This document shows positions 36,547 through 48,942 of a stretch of 58,465 nt of DNA, in pieces; the first letter of the stretch is position 1, and each line of letters starts with the position of its first letter. The position numbers and the translations under genes are program-made. Origin of the DNA: Bigelowiella natans CCMP2755 (taxonomy: Eukaryota > Cercozoa > Chlorarachniophyceae); the NCBI GenBank assembly GCA_000320545.1, contig ADNK01003413.1:1-58465 (forward strand), read 5' to 3'. The notes beneath the pieces were generated by a model. That model searched no databases. It worked only from the letters and a program-made list of their open reading frames with translations, and had not been told where the DNA came from.

Positions 36547-37398
36547 GGTGGGTGTGTATGTGTGTATTACATTTACAAATATCATCATGCAGGGTTGAGG
36601 GCTCCACCTCACACAATGACCAATCGCAGCTTTTCAAAGGTAAGCTCGCTGCAAAGCTAGTTTCCGAGAGGAACTCGCCCCCAACAAAGACTAATGCTTG
36701 TATACAATCAAGGTGGAGCAAGAAAGGACACTGGAAATTCGCCGCCTAATTTGTCCACAGTGGTGAAGTTGCTGCAGGAGGAGTTGTGGGAAATGAATAG
36801 GTGCGGCATTTTTTGCCATAATCTACTTTGGTCGATGATAATATCTCTTTGCACTTCCATTTCAGAAGCTACGCACGGCTACTGGCAGATAGGACAAAGC
36901 TTGATAAGGTTCTTTGAAATAGTGTTCCCAGCCTCTGTTTATTCCCTGAAGCAGGCATGATGTGCGTGTGCGTGTGTGTGTGTGTGTGTGAAGTCGAAGG
37001 CTGGATTTCCTATCGGTGCGAGCCTAAAAGCAATGATGAAGAAGATCCAGACCAAGGTAGGTTGCGTTGAACAGAACAGGAGGAGCGTATAACAAAGGGC
37101 TGAAGCATGTATATCCCTCAGACGTATCAGCTTAGGCTTTTATATGCTCACGAAGAAAATTCCAATCGCGAGATTCCAGATAGTCCAGAGGCGGAATCAG
37201 ATGTGAAAGGGGAAAGTGCTCTTTTCTCAAGCACTAGCAGCGCCTACCCACAGGTAGGAAACAAGGGAGGACACAATGACAAGGTTTGCAATGAGGAATT
37301 CGGCCTCCGTAGCAAAAACGAAGGTGCCTCTATGCGAAGAGATTTCGAGTTCGGCACCTTCACAGAAAGAGCTGTTCCGGTTCCAACACCTCGTTAGA
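33697..37398 (+). CDS. Multi-exon coiled-coil protein 1
   Basis: Starts MSQTTNNMSFRTSHSNGQ at 33697. Short exons are joined by GT-AG introns. Supported pieces include AILAAMRALQAKIQTLEGEN (33983-34053), KQLEEQKDLSRRLYG (about 34122), LHQKLRETEMELENTTKK (about 34680), AMLEKKMSDIRTKLSQEKAR (about 34874), LKIHEIAQKLDEMARGAAKV (about 35146), ESLEKECLRNINRALEHQ (about 35332) and DREKVKLERTVARLTPK (about 35699). The heptad pattern predicts a long coiled coil. A less ordered C-terminal part follows (VEAAETYTAEEPARAAP; STVVKLLQEELWEMNR near 36.75 kb; a Ser/Glu-rich exon near 37.15 kb). The last open exon ends at 37398. The family is not recognised; cytoskeletal or centrosomal scaffolds look like this, but that is only a guess. 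It converges on coiled-coil protein 2. Exact exon count is uncertain. Confidence 0.65.
34190..34329. repeat. (CA)n and (GA)n arrays in an intron of coiled-coil gene 1
   Basis: A CA array (about 34183-34226) and a GA array (about 34290-34329) inside one intron of the gene starting at 33697. Confidence 0.85.
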
Positions 37399-38218
37399 TC
37401 TGTGCATCATCTGCCTACGATGCAACTTTTGCAAGAGCTGTATCTAGTAGTATTGGACCATCATGTTCGACATGCTAGCATACTCTAGTGCTAGCTAGCT
37501 AGCTAGATGGATCATGTTTACTTTTACTTACTAGCTTGGCTCGCTAGCTTGGACACATGTAACTCTAGCATAGAACTTCGTTTGGTTGCAAACTGCTAGC
37601 TAGCTAGACTGTTTCTATCCAGCTAGCCATCTGGCCATCTCTAGCAGCTAGCCATGCTGGCATGATGCTAGCTAGCTAGCTAGCTAGGATGGCTCCAGTT
37701 CAAAAAGTTGTATGTGCATGCTAGCTAGCTGCTCATCATTCTAGAACTCAAGATATACTAGCCATATGCTAGCTAGCTAGCATGACATGACACACGCTAG
37801 CACGCCCATACTACCAAACCAACAAAGCGGCATTCTAGCATTCCACAGTATAACAGCTAGACAGATTCAACATTAGCTAGATTAGCGCTGTAGCTGCTGC
37901 ATTGCACAGCTACATATGAGGATGAGGTCCCATTGAACAAGTTTATTTTGATTGATTACACCCGTCTCACAGTAGAAGTTGCGCGTGCAGGCGGCGCTTA
38001 CTAGCTAGCTAGCATACTCATTTGTGCAGCAACTCGTGCGTCAGTCATCACTTCAATTTTTCGGGGCAAAATGTGACATCTCTATGTGCATACATCATTG
38101 GCACTGATACTTTGCATGGCTGTAGCTGAATGCGTGATTCAGCAACTGAAATGACTGCCTTACTACATTCTGTGGTTTGTGGCGGCAGTCATTAACGCTA
38201 CCTGCTGCAGCGCTCTGC
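37399..38218. repeat. Convergent spacer D: (GCTA)n / GCTAGC-dense region
   Basis: This spacer between two convergent coiled-coil genes holds the densest GCTAGC content in the window. (GCTA)n tandem runs occur at about 37490-37507, 37599-37610, 37668-37686 and 37767-37782, with many single GCTAGC and CATGCTAG words between them. No ORF or RNA gene is recognised. The tetranucleotide CTAG is self-complementary, so each run can fold on itself on either strand. Confidence 0.85.
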
Positions 38219-41200
38219 TCATGAATCAGAACTGCGCGAGGACGACGACCTGTCATCGTGGTCCTGCAATGAGCGGGCCTCTAGCTGTTGGTACTTCATT
38301 GTTGGAGATTGATTGCTGGCCACCGGAAGAACATGGATGCTGCCAGAGCGGCTGATGTGGATGCGGTGATTTTGCCGATAGCTCTTCGACGACGAGTTGT
38401 CTGAAGCGAACCAAACACATTTCATTTGTCACACAGTCCAAGTAGGTGCACATCCGAGCGTGTTCAGAATCATCTATCATTACCAGCTTCCTCAACGCCC
38501 TCCCCCAGTCTCGTCAGAGGCTGCGATCTCGAAGTCACACCACAGCCTCTGGTGCGTGACCTCTCAATAGCCCCTCGCAGGCTGGACTTTGCTGATGATG
38601 ACCGCGTAGGAGAATCAGATCCTGCGTCGTCTTCCCCAGAATCATTGCCAAAGTGGCGAGAGCTGTGGTTGACCTGTGCACCACCTCGTCTTCTTCTGGC
38701 CTCCTCGACGCGTGCGAACGCGGCGTCCAAATTACTGTGCAAGTTCCGGCGCTCTAGCGAGGTCAGCTGGCCCCTTTGGTGAAGTTCTGAGTTGTTGTTG
38801 AAGAATCAGAAGGCGGGACGTAGAAGCAATTGCGATTAGCAGTCACATATCGATGGGGAGGAGAAGCAAAGCAGACCTCTCAGGTCCCTGAGGGCCAAGT
38901 CGTGCGCAGTGCCGAGGGTGCGGAACCGCTTCCCTAACACCGCGTGTTCAACCTTCAGTCGCTTCAGCTCCTCGTTCACGCGGTCATGTTCCCTATGCAT
39001 GGTGAAAGACAAACGATGCACTAAGAGCACCTACATGAAAATTGCAAAAATGCGAGATGATGTCACCCCCCCCTCCCCCTTATGAACGAAAAGGGCTAAG
39101 TGGACCTTTGAACGCCGTCAAGCTGGTCTTCTAGAACTGCAATTTCAGGCGTGGCGGCGCAGGTGCGCATCGCCAGTTTCTCCATGCAAGCATTGCTGCT
39201 GCTCCTCATGAGCATGCCCCTGGCGTCTTCGTGATACGCAATGCCCGACGGCTCGGGCAGAGAATCGAGCATTGCGACAAACTCCCTCTGCACGTATTGC
39301 AGCAGCAGTGCCTCCCTTTCCTGTGCACACCGCGTGCCGATGGCCAACAGCGTAACGAATTAGGACAAGTCGGAGAAGAGATAGCGCTGCTTGCAAAACA
39401 CTGTTACCTTCACAAAGACAGGGAGGGCTCCGACGAGCTGCACCTCGCCGCGACTAAGAGAACCATCCGGCGAGGAGGAGATATGCGCCACCTCGGTGCT
39501 CCTCCTAGCCCTGAAGCTCGAGACGTCCTCGTTTGTGTCTTGCCCCAGCGTTGATGTGATGATCATGGAGGCTGGCGGCTGCCGCTGCTGCGAAGTGGGA
39601 TGTTCGAGAAACATCCTTTGTGTGTCGGTCTCAGGATCCCAAGAAAAGCTCCATTTTCTCTCATCATCATCATCATCATCATCGCCGCCGCCGTGAGACT
39701 TGATCTTAGCCTGAGATGATTTGCTGTGCAGGACCACTCGATCTTCCTTCTTTTCCTCCGCCGTCTTTGTGACGGATGCTGCTGCTGCTGCTGCTGCTGC
39801 TGCATCCGAATCTGCCCCGTGGGCTGCCTCCTTCACCTCGTTCTTGTCAGGCTCCTGCTTTTCTTCAGTCAAATATTCTAGCAGGCTGCTGTCGCTTCCT
39901 GCAATGTACCCACACGGTCAGCATAGCGAAGAAAGAAGCAGAAAAGAGGAGTTGAGAGTACTGTTCAATAGGTCGTCGTCTGCAGATCCGTCGGCTGGCG
40001 TCTTATTCCGTCGCATCGGGTTGACGCTGAAGCCTGTTGGTTTCCCATTGAGATCGCTGGGAGCGGGCGATTCCGTGGGAGAATCGATGCTTCCGCCCTT
40101 CGCTTTGAGGAGCAAAACGCGCTGCTTGAACTCTTTCTCCAGCCGTCCCTTGGCGTTCGCCAGGTTCAGCTCTGCCGCGTTCCTCACCGCTGCGAGCTCC
40201 GCCGAATGCCTGCGATGGGATGATGAACAATGGCTGTGTGATTGTGAGTGGATAGGGGGGGTGATGGTCGTGTCTTGGAAAGGGCCTCTCTCACTTCCCC
40301 CACCCTGCTAGGGGAAAAAACGATCGCATCTCGCGACCAATCAGCTTGAACGATACCGTCGCTCCGCGTCCTTGAGCTCCTCTCTCCTCTCGGCAGCCAG
40401 CGATCTCATCTTCTCCATTCGTTGGGCCAATTCAATCCCCTTCTCGGTCAATCGGCCGATGTGCTGTCGGTGCTCTGCCTCCGCCTCTCGCATGAGCTTC
40501 GAGTAGTGGTTCTCTTGCTCGTCGATCCGGCGTAAAGCCCCCAGCTCGGTTTTCTTCTGCGCGGCCTTCGCCGCGCTTAGCTCCTCGGAGAACTGCAGCT
40601 CGAGCTTCTCCTGAAGCAGCAGCAGCTTAGCGTTGGCGTCCTTCGATGCCTGGAGATCTCGCTCAGCGAGCATGAGTTGTCGGCGATTTTGTGAGATGGC
40701 CATGATGAGACTGCTGTGCCTCCTCCTGCTGCGTCCCCTCCCCCCCCCTCTCTCTCCTGAACCTAGGGCGAGTTGGTGTTTGTGTTAAAATTGGCTGGGA
40801 GCGATGGGGGGGGAAGGTGCTACCCGTGGGGCTGCTCGGGGAATAGAGAAACGGTGAAGATAATGCTGTCGCTTCCTGCCTGCTCCTCCTCCTCCTTCCT
40901 GCTAGCGATCCAACCTAAATGCGAAACGAGAGTCTCATGGGGGGCGTCTATCAAAACTGAGTGCGTGGCCATCCATCAAGGAATCGTTGTTGTGCACCAG
41001 ACACACCCTCGAGTTGATATCGTCGTCTCCCTCCTCCTCTTCCTCCCCCTCTCGGCGGCTTGCTACGACGAGCGATTTCAATCTGGAGATCTCGGCTTCG
41101 AGCTTTCCTTCCTTTTCCTCGGCGGCCCGCGCTGCCTGAGCAAGATCTGCCAGGGCTTGCCGCTCTCGCTCCTCCACTCGATCGAGAAGTTCCCTGCACC

Positions 41201-43010
41201 GGGACTCTTTGGCCTCCATTCTATGAGGAGGAGTGTAAGGAAGAGGGACAAGGAGGACACGTTGATTCATGTCATCGACAGAGTAAGAAACACACACACA
41301 TACTCACACACACACACACACACACACACACCCACGCACACACATACACACACGCGCGCGCAAGCACGTCATAAACACACAAACGGACGCACGCGCGCAC
41401 ACGTTCACTCGTGCATCCGCAATTGTTCGTTTTTTCTCCAGATGTTCGCATCCATCACTCTTGCTTGTGTTTGACGACGATGGCGTCGAGGGCCTTGTTG
41501 ATGCGCTGACTTTCGATGTCGTGAGCCCTAGCCTGTCAACAATTAGGGTACCATTGGCGACGTCATACTCGGGGGGGGGGGGGGGACAGACGAGCGACAC
41601 ATGCTACTACATCGATGCTGCCGTGACAAATCGCGTCTATTGAGCGCAAATCAGCCGACCTGTTCCTTCATCTCGATGGCGTGGTTCTTCCTCATTTTGC
41701 TGATCTCATCCGCATGTTCCTCGCCCACCTTCTTCAGCGCATCCGCATTGGCCTTCTCCAACATGTCGAGCCTTTCTTGCAACAATTTCGCAACACTGTT
41801 CGCCTCGGCTTCGGATGCCGATCCAGCCTCCGACGCTGCCTCGGCCGTGATGATCTCCTCCTTAGTGTGACGTTGCGTGCCTCTCGCATCCGCCTCTTCC
41901 TTGAAGTTTTCCCTAATTTTCAAACAACTCTGGCGCTGTTTTGTCATTTCTTCGTCCTTGACGGCCCCTGCGCTGTCAGCGGCTGCTCCAGTGGTAGATT
42001 CGAGGCGTAGTAAGGCTGAACTTTGCAGCTGCTGCTGCTGCTGCTGCTGCTGCTCCTGCTGGTCATGACGGCGGGAGTTCCTAGCCTTTACATCGGCGTT
42101 GTGCGCAGCATCCAAAGCGCTACTATTTTTCTGCTTCCGAGAGAGACTCAAAGCCTCCATTCGCTTCAAATCGGTCAGCAGCTGCGACAACGATGCTGTT
42201 GAAAGAGGAGGGGGAGGATCACCGACGACGGGGGCAGCATGTTCCAGAGCCCCTCCCATTACATCGCCAGCACCAGCATGGGCCGAGGCGCTCCTTTTTC
42301 CTCCTGTCCTCTCGCCTCGGCCTCCGCAGCCCGCGACTCCATCGCCACCAGTGCACTCCGCCATGATGCTCGCTATCTTGTTTACCAGCGCGTTTGCTTC
42401 GTTGACCTGGGAGTCCAAGGCGCTCTTGAAGCGACGTGCTTTCTCCTGCTCAAGTTTCAGGCCGCCGCAAGCCTCTTGCAGCCGTTGGCTCAGTTTGCTC
42501 CTCTCCGCCTCCAACGCGCGGCTCTCCTTCTCGAGCTTCTCGATCCGCGACGCTGCTGATTCTGCCTCGATTCGCAGTTGCTCTGCGTCAGCCATAGCCT
42601 TCTCGGCGTGTCTCTTCGCCTCGGACTCGAGGTACTGCAGCCGGTACTCAAGGCTCTTCGTCTTTGCGTGGTCGTTGCGCTTGCGATCACGCTCGCTGTC
42701 GAGCTGCTTTTGGAGAGCGGTGCATTTTTCCCTTAACACTTTTACCAGAGCTTGATAGTTTTCGCTGTCCCCCTGCGTCTCTTTGCCGCCGCCGCCGCCG
42801 CCGTCGTCGTCGTCGTCGTGGTGGTGCTTCTCATCATTTATGGTCGCTGGAGGAGATGCTGAGGAAGAAGGGGTCTTGCCGTCGCTGCGGCTTGCCTGTT
42901 TTCACGAACGTGCTCACTCAATACATCGTTAGGAGCGGGAGTGTTGTAGTATGGGACGATTGAAATACATTTTAAGCGGAGGACGTTCACTGCCTCTCCC
43001 CCCTCATCAG

Positions 43011-43052
<42 letters not shown>

Positions 43053-45005
43053 GTTCTAAGTCTTAACCTGTTTCTGCTTCCTCTCCCGCGCGCTTTTCTC
43101 AAGCAAGAGGGCTGCGGCAGCAGCCGCTTCTAGCTCCCTTGCTCGCTGGAGTGCTTGTTCGTAGTCGTCGACGAGCCTGATGGTAGGGAGAAGTGTGAGA
43201 AGCTCCTTGCCCTTCGAACGAATTGCCTTCTCCGCGTACGCGCACTCTTGCTGCTGCTTTAGGGTCAGCTTCTCCTCTATCGAAACCTAGCATGACAAAG
43301 CAGTGAAGAAGATGATGGGGGGGGAGGGCGATCATGATGAGGATGATGATGAGGAGGAGAGGCTGCCGATGGCTCGGCGTTGGATTAGGAGTCTACGACT
43401 CCGCTCTCTCAGAGAGAGCTGCGACAGATTGCAATGGTCATAGAAGAGTGGGATCGTACTTTGAATGGTGATATACGCATTGAAAACCTTTGGAAAAAAA
43501 AAAAAGGAAAAAAAAAGGGGAACAAAAAAGAGAGAGCTTCTTTTCAATGCCAACAGAAGGCTAGGCTGCCGGCCTGGGGAGCACATCCTGCTGGCTACGC
43601 ACCTCTCGGATCGAGCCTATGAAACTCTTCAACTTCCGGTGTAGCGCCTCCCACGCCGCCTTGAACTTGAGCGGAGCGATGAGGGTGAAGTTGTCCTTGT
43701 TGACCGTCGGCATTATGCTCTCCGGCAGGTAGGAGGAGGACGAGTAGCAAGAAGCAGCGCCGCCTCCATACCCCGAGGCGAAGGACCTCGTGTCCGAGTT
43801 CGCCGCCATCGATGCATTGCAGTCGATGCAGGTGTCACCGGCGGCGACCTCCGCCACTCTCCCGGGGGAATGCACGTGCGAAGGGGCGCGACGAGGGGGG
43901 CGACTCGATAGCGTTGGAGGGGAGAACGCAGCCTCGGCCGATTCAGAAGCCGCGTTGTGCGCGCCGTGTGTGCTATCGTTCTTCTTCATGCGTCGTGGGA
44001 GGCTGCTTGAGGTCTTGGCCGTCACCTTGCGCTTGCGCTCTGCAGAGGGGGATGCGTGACTCATGCCGAGCTTTCTCGGCAGCGTGCTCGCCCTGCCACT
44101 GTAGTTTGTGCTTGGCTTTCTCGCTGCAGGCAACAACGGCGAAGGGCTGCGCGATTTGCGGCGATCGTACCTCGTGCCCCCCCCCCTCGCCATCGTCGTT
44201 GGGATGATGATTGGCGTGGAGCTTCGACTGGAGAGCCTACTGGTGGACTCGGGATGATGGTTCCCCCCGCCCCCGTCATCACCACTCGCCGGGGGCACTG
44301 GAGGAAGCTCGCCATCAATAAGCTCCTGCGCCTCGTACACTCGTAGCTGCTGCATCCGGTCTCCCACTGCCCCCGCCTCGCGCATTTGCGTGTCCGCATG
44401 GCTGGGGGTGATGAAGAGAACCCTCGAGTCGCCGCCCGATGGCGAACGAAGGGCAACAACCAACGTCGGTATGATCGAGGAGGCAGTATCTGCTGCTGCT
44501 GTTGTTGTTGCTGCTGCTGCTGATTCTGATGGCGGTGGTCGTAACCTTCCGAAACCCCTCCCTCATCCCCCCCCCCCCCATCCTCTTCCCCCTCGCAGAT
44601 GTGCTGCTGGAACGTGTCGTTGTTACTTCCATCGGTATTGGTGACGCCGTCCTCCTGACGGCCGATCTTATCCAAGGGGGTTGATAACACACTGCTGATG
44701 CTCGTGTGACGTGATAGCGGGCGGGGCTTCCTCCCCCCCCCCGTCCCCCATCCTCCACTGGAAGAAAGCAGCCGCCTCAGGCTCTGCCCGTCCGCTCTCG
44801 TGCGGCTTTTTCTGCGAGGGAAATCTGGCTTCGGTGGTGAGAGGCAGTAGGCAGATGCCACTGCCATCTCAGGGGGGGCACCAGCAACGTGGGCGTTGGG
44901 TGCCAGGGGGGGGGAGGAAAGTGGAGAAGAAGAAGAAGAAGAAGAAGAAAAAGCAGAAGAAGAGAACAGCGGTTTCACAGCTGCCGCGCGAAATCTGATG
45001 CTCAT
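38219..45005 (-). CDS. Multi-exon coiled-coil protein 2 with Ser/Arg-rich N-terminus
   Basis: The N-terminal exons (45005 to about 43603) are low-complexity: poly-Gln, Ser/Arg/Pro and acidic patches, ending LHRKLKSFIGSIRE. Then come strongly heptad-rich exons: 43286-43068 (VSIEEKLTLKQQQECAYAEK), 42895-41660 (412 codons; REKCTALQKQLDSERDRK onward), 41532-41459, about 41230-40970 (CRELLDRVEERERQALADL), about 40703-40355, about 40210-39960, about 39900-39410, and further exons to the stop at 38219. Several joins were checked for phase. The whole suggests a large (over 1,200 residues) coiled-coil scaffold. No catalytic domain is seen and the family is not recognised. The start could also be the ATG at 44867, and the frame within 44.45-44.6 kb is ambiguous. 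Confidence 0.68.
41289..41400. repeat. (CA)n-rich tract in an intron of coiled-coil gene 2
   Basis: CA repeats with interspersed CGCA and CGCG words between two coiled-coil exons. Open frames across it translate to Thr-His and Val-Cys repeats and are not genes. Confidence 0.8.
43013..43051. repeat. (CT)n array in an intron of coiled-coil gene 2
   Basis: A CT array on the plus strand, within the intron between the exons ending at 43068 and starting at 42895 on the minus strand. Confidence 0.85.
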
Positions 45006-45556
45006 CACCGTTCCGACAGTCTCTGGCACGTGTATAGCGCGTACCACCTTGCACACAATTTTGAGGAGTGGGGCGCGTGCGGGGGGAGGATAACCAAATC
45101 AGAGAGAGAGAGAAAGAGAGAGCAGAGGATGAGAATAGGGCTTGGAAAGGGGATGGAGAGATGATCCAGATGAGAGAAATAAGAGGAGAGGTGGGGGAGA
45201 GAGGGGGAGAGGAAATGGAGATAATGTGCAATAGATCGGGGCTTCTCCATCGCATTGCTATGTAATCGGGAAGAGAGGGGAGGGAGGGGGGGGAGAGGGG
45301 GGACGACGACGCGTCGTATTTGTTAAGATCGTGCTCTAGATAGAAGCTTCGACCTGCAATGAGCTAATATCCCACATCTTTATAACGTTGCCAAGCGTAG
45401 CGGTGCAGATGCTTTTTTTTTAAGAGGAGGAGGAGGAGGAGGAGGACGAGGAGGAGGAGGAGGAGGAGGAAAGGCAGTGACATGAAAACGGTAACTTACA
45501 CTTTATTTCTCCTGTCTGTTCATCGATAATTGCACATTAATAATAAATGATAAGAA

Positions 45557-45588
<32 letters not shown>

Positions 45589-45862
45589 CATTTTAATATC
45601 TCGCGTGCAGTTCTACCATTTCTGAGCTCGCACAACGGCAACGATATGCGAATAGCGCGAGTCGTTTTTCTGCTCTTTGTATGCGGTGAAACTCTTCCAC
45701 TGGCGAAATGCATACCACACACGCACACACACACGCATACACGCACACACGCACACAAGAAGACACGTATAGAAATTAGGAGGGGGTTCAAGATAGGAAG
45801 GAGAGGGGGATTTAGGGAGACAGAATCAGCAGATCGCTGAAGGTCAACTTCCAATGTAATTA
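45006..45862. other. Spacer between coiled-coil gene 2 and WD40 gene
   Basis: No gene is supported. It contains purine-rich low complexity (45100-45300), a (GGA)n array (about 45426-45470), a (TA)n array (about 45558-45583) and CA repeats (about 45718-45757). The left part should include the promoter of coiled-coil gene 2, the right part the 3' flank of the WD40 gene. Confidence 0.5.
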
Positions 45863-46160
45863 TCAGTAAGATAATAGCACCGGTGTCAGCTGTTTCGGGG
45901 GCGACGGCTTCTGCTTTCTCCCTGTCACTTTGTCGGTGATAGCTCCAGCTGCTGCCGCCTTGTCCCATATGCACACCTTTCCATGGACGCCAGCACTCCA
46001 GATCGTATCCCCAACCTCGACCATTGCCTTTGTTGTGGGCAAGGCTTAATTGGTGCGCAAATCGGGAACCACTCATACCGTCGATAACTCACACTTGGGA
46101 AGTAATTTGTGCTAACGTAAGCACGTCAATATACTCAACCGAGTTCTCTCTCCCTCTCCG

Positions 46161-46217
<57 letters not shown>

Positions 46218-47389
46218 TATATGTAGCAACGCAATCGTGTCAGAATGTGTATATACCTCGCAGTGACCCCCCTCCTTCACGACGGATTTAGCTAGTAGCT
46301 TCTGCGTTTTCGAGTCAAAAACTCGAATAGCATCTCTCCATGCAACCCACAGTAGGCAGCGGCCATTATGTGTGGCGGCGATCATCGCACACGCGGCGGC
46401 GCGCTTGTGACCTTTGAGTTGCGTACTGCAGATCTCCAGAATCTGCAGGATTACGATCCATTTGATAGAGGGGATTGTATGTGGACAAGGAAAAGCAAAA
46501 ACCAAAGAGTTGCCCTCTAATCATACAACGACAACGCAAATATGGAAACGTATATCAGCGACGATCACCTGACCACTCGCAGCTCTTCCTGCCTCCAGAG
46601 TCGGCACCTTTCGCTGAAGAATCGCACGGTCGACCAAGCTCGCGGTCCAAAGGTGGGCTGCAGATGCTGCTATAAGCTTCACTTCTTTTTTCGATGTCAT
46701 GCGATTCTCCCTCCTATCACACACAATTACGCTGTAGATTCTCGCCAAAATTCACTGCAGTGTGCACAAACCAAGGAAAATCAGCTGCAATGCGCCTCAC
46801 CTTTTGTGTAGATTCGTATAGTCGCTAGTGGAATGCAGACAAATAGTATCTTTCGCATCGTAAGCACTAACACATCCGTCGCTCGCTCCGACCCAAACCC
46901 GGTCGCTTTTTTAGAAAGTACATATTGTGTGAGGAAAAGACTATGTAGGCGGCTATTGTTATAGGCCGTCTCTTTCTGAAATGGACGGGTTGATGAAAGG
47001 AGGTGTAATTAGCGAGATAATGCCGTGCCAAACGTACGTTGGAGCATCGTAGAATATAGCGCTGGCGAATGACTTCTCAGTGTGGTACTTCTGCGGAAAC
47101 ACAAGGCAGGAACGGCAGTTAGGCTTTACCCTTCAAGAAGCGATAGGTTCGAATCCCTTTCTCTACCGGGCGCCGATATGCGAGATGCCTCCCGGTGGCG
47201 ATGTCGCGGATGGCTATCCTTCCATCTTGCAGTCCAAGCCTGGGTTTTGAACAAAGATGAGATGAAGGACAACGAAAGGCGGCGCTCAAACCGCACACCG
47301 CCGCTCCGCCAACCCTACCAGAGGTAATCCGCGACGAACTCGACGCTTTGAACGGCCGGTCTCACGCGAACCTCACGCGCGATGAGCAT
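45863..47389 (-). CDS. Small WD40-type beta-propeller protein
   Basis: Seven exons: 47389-47319, 47239-47167, 47090-47038, 46905-46801, 46731-46569, 46442-46257 and 46027-45863. They close in frame at 271 residues. Propeller strands are recognisable at regular spacing: YLWLGLQDGRIAIRDIATG, DRVWVGASDGCVSAYDA, KLIAASAAHLWTASLVDRAI, RCLLWVAWRDAIRVFDSKT and DTIWSAGVHGKVCIWDKAAA. The [IV]W-x-[AG]-x-x-DGx[IV]xxxD pattern is typical of WD40/PQQ-like blades. About five blades are visible, so the protein is short for a closed seven-bladed propeller; an unseen 5' exon or a divergent blade may complete it. Role unknown, most likely a protein-interaction scaffold. It is divergent from the AUH gene, with 381 bp between the starts. 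Confidence 0.8.
46165..46218. repeat. (CT)n(CA)n array in a WD40 gene intron
   Basis: CT repeats followed by CA repeats, inside the last intron of the WD40 gene (46256-46028 on the minus strand). Confidence 0.85.
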
Positions 47390-47770
47390 CCAATGCCAAG
47401 AAAATCCGAGACTGGGAGGGGCTCGCGCGGTTTTCCAAAGCAGGCTTCCCTTCGCCTTCGTGCTGCCGGCCTGGCAGTTGACTTGCTGCCCGTCGGGCCA
47501 CTACCGACATTCCCCGCTCCAGGAGCGCCGGATCCCCGGGAATCTTAGCGTGCGACAACGAAAGCGACGCTTTTTCCAGCAAATATCCGCTCCTGCTTTT
47601 TGTACGAGCACCGTCCAACGGGTCGATACCGAACCATCGCAGGATGTGGGCATCGCGGATCTCCGATAATCTCCGTGGATATTTTACCGATCTCCAAGGA
47701 TCTCGAAAAAGTCTCCCGCAGCCGCCGGCAACTGCCACGCCCGTCGCCTCTCGATCCCCACCCCTAAAGG
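47390..47770. promoter_or_regulatory. Divergent promoter spacer, WD40/AUH
   Basis: 381 bp, GC-rich, between two gene starts. A minus-strand open frame (about 47738-47373) crosses it, but the WD40 exon phase supports a start at 47389, so I treat this as promoter and 5' UTR. No core motif was identified. Confidence 0.4.
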
Positions 47771-48872
47771 ATGCTCCGCCGCCGTGGATTCACGTTACTT
47801 CGTTCCCTGTGGAAAATGCCAGGGACGCACCAGTCCCGCCATCTTACTCCAAGGGTTTCCTTCTCCTCAGATACGGTGCGAACGCCCTTGCATGTTGCGA
47901 GGGAGAAACCTCACGCTGATGGTGTGTGTGTGTGTGTGTGTGTGCGTTCTGCCCAACCTCTCCAGCCCTCCGAGGAGCTCGTTATTCGTCGCCACACCGA
48001 CGATCTGGCAGGAATTGTCGAACTGTCAATGAACAGGCCCAAGGTTGCCCCTCAGTTGCCCTACAGATATGTGCTTGTGTTGTTAGCTCAGCTGTGGCTT
48101 GTTGCAGGCCCGAAACGCTCTTGGAAAAAATCTGGTCGCCATGCTTGGAGATGCGCTTTCAGAAATCAGTTTTGACAAGGTGGGTCATATTGTTAGCATC
48201 GTGGCCGATGCCAGGATTGTATCCATCGTGGCGTGTGTTGTACTTTGCGCCATAGGATGTACGGGCAGTCATATTGCGGAGCGAAAATGCTGGCATGTTC
48301 TGTGCCGGGGCTGACTTAAAGGAGCGATCTCAAATGTCTCCTGAGGAGGTAGACTACTTGGAATCGAAAACAATAACGTTAAATTTCTGAAATAATCCTC
48401 CTCGCAGGTCGGTCCATTTGTATCGAAGCTACGTGGCCTCGTTACATCGTTCGCAGAGCTGCCAATGCCAGTTATAGCTGCTATCGATGGCGCAGCGCTG
48501 GGAGGTACTCTTACATCACTCCAATTAAAAGCTTTTTAATAAGAACAAAACGACAGGATCAAGTGTGCAAAAGTTGTCAGAAACTTGTTTCGTGTGGTTT
48601 TTTATAAACATGATTGTTTTCGTAGGAGGGCTGGAGGTCGCCCTCGCATGCGACATGCGCGTTTGCTCGGATACAGCGAAGATTGGCCTCGTAGAGACAA
48701 AGCTTGCGATCATCCCAGGTTTCAAAATCTGTCGGCATGGAAAATGATGCTAAATATTCCTGATTCGGTCTCGTCTCGTCCGACAAACCAAACAAACTAC
48801 TCGCAGGCGCTGGAGGTACTCAAAGGCTTCCCCGCCTTGTCGGACCGGTTGATGATGAGAACGCTGCAAACA

Positions 48873-48942
<70 letters not shown>

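Noticed and set aside
47143-47160. GGTTCGAATCCC, a tRNA B-box-like word.
   Set aside because: Flanking bases do not form a T-arm stem, no A box or acceptor stem is found at the proper distance, and the site lies in an intron of the WD40 gene.
47373-47738. A 121-residue minus-strand frame as the first exon of the WD40 gene.
   Set aside because: Its frame differs from the one that joins in phase with the downstream propeller exons; a start at 47389 in the correct frame explains the gene.
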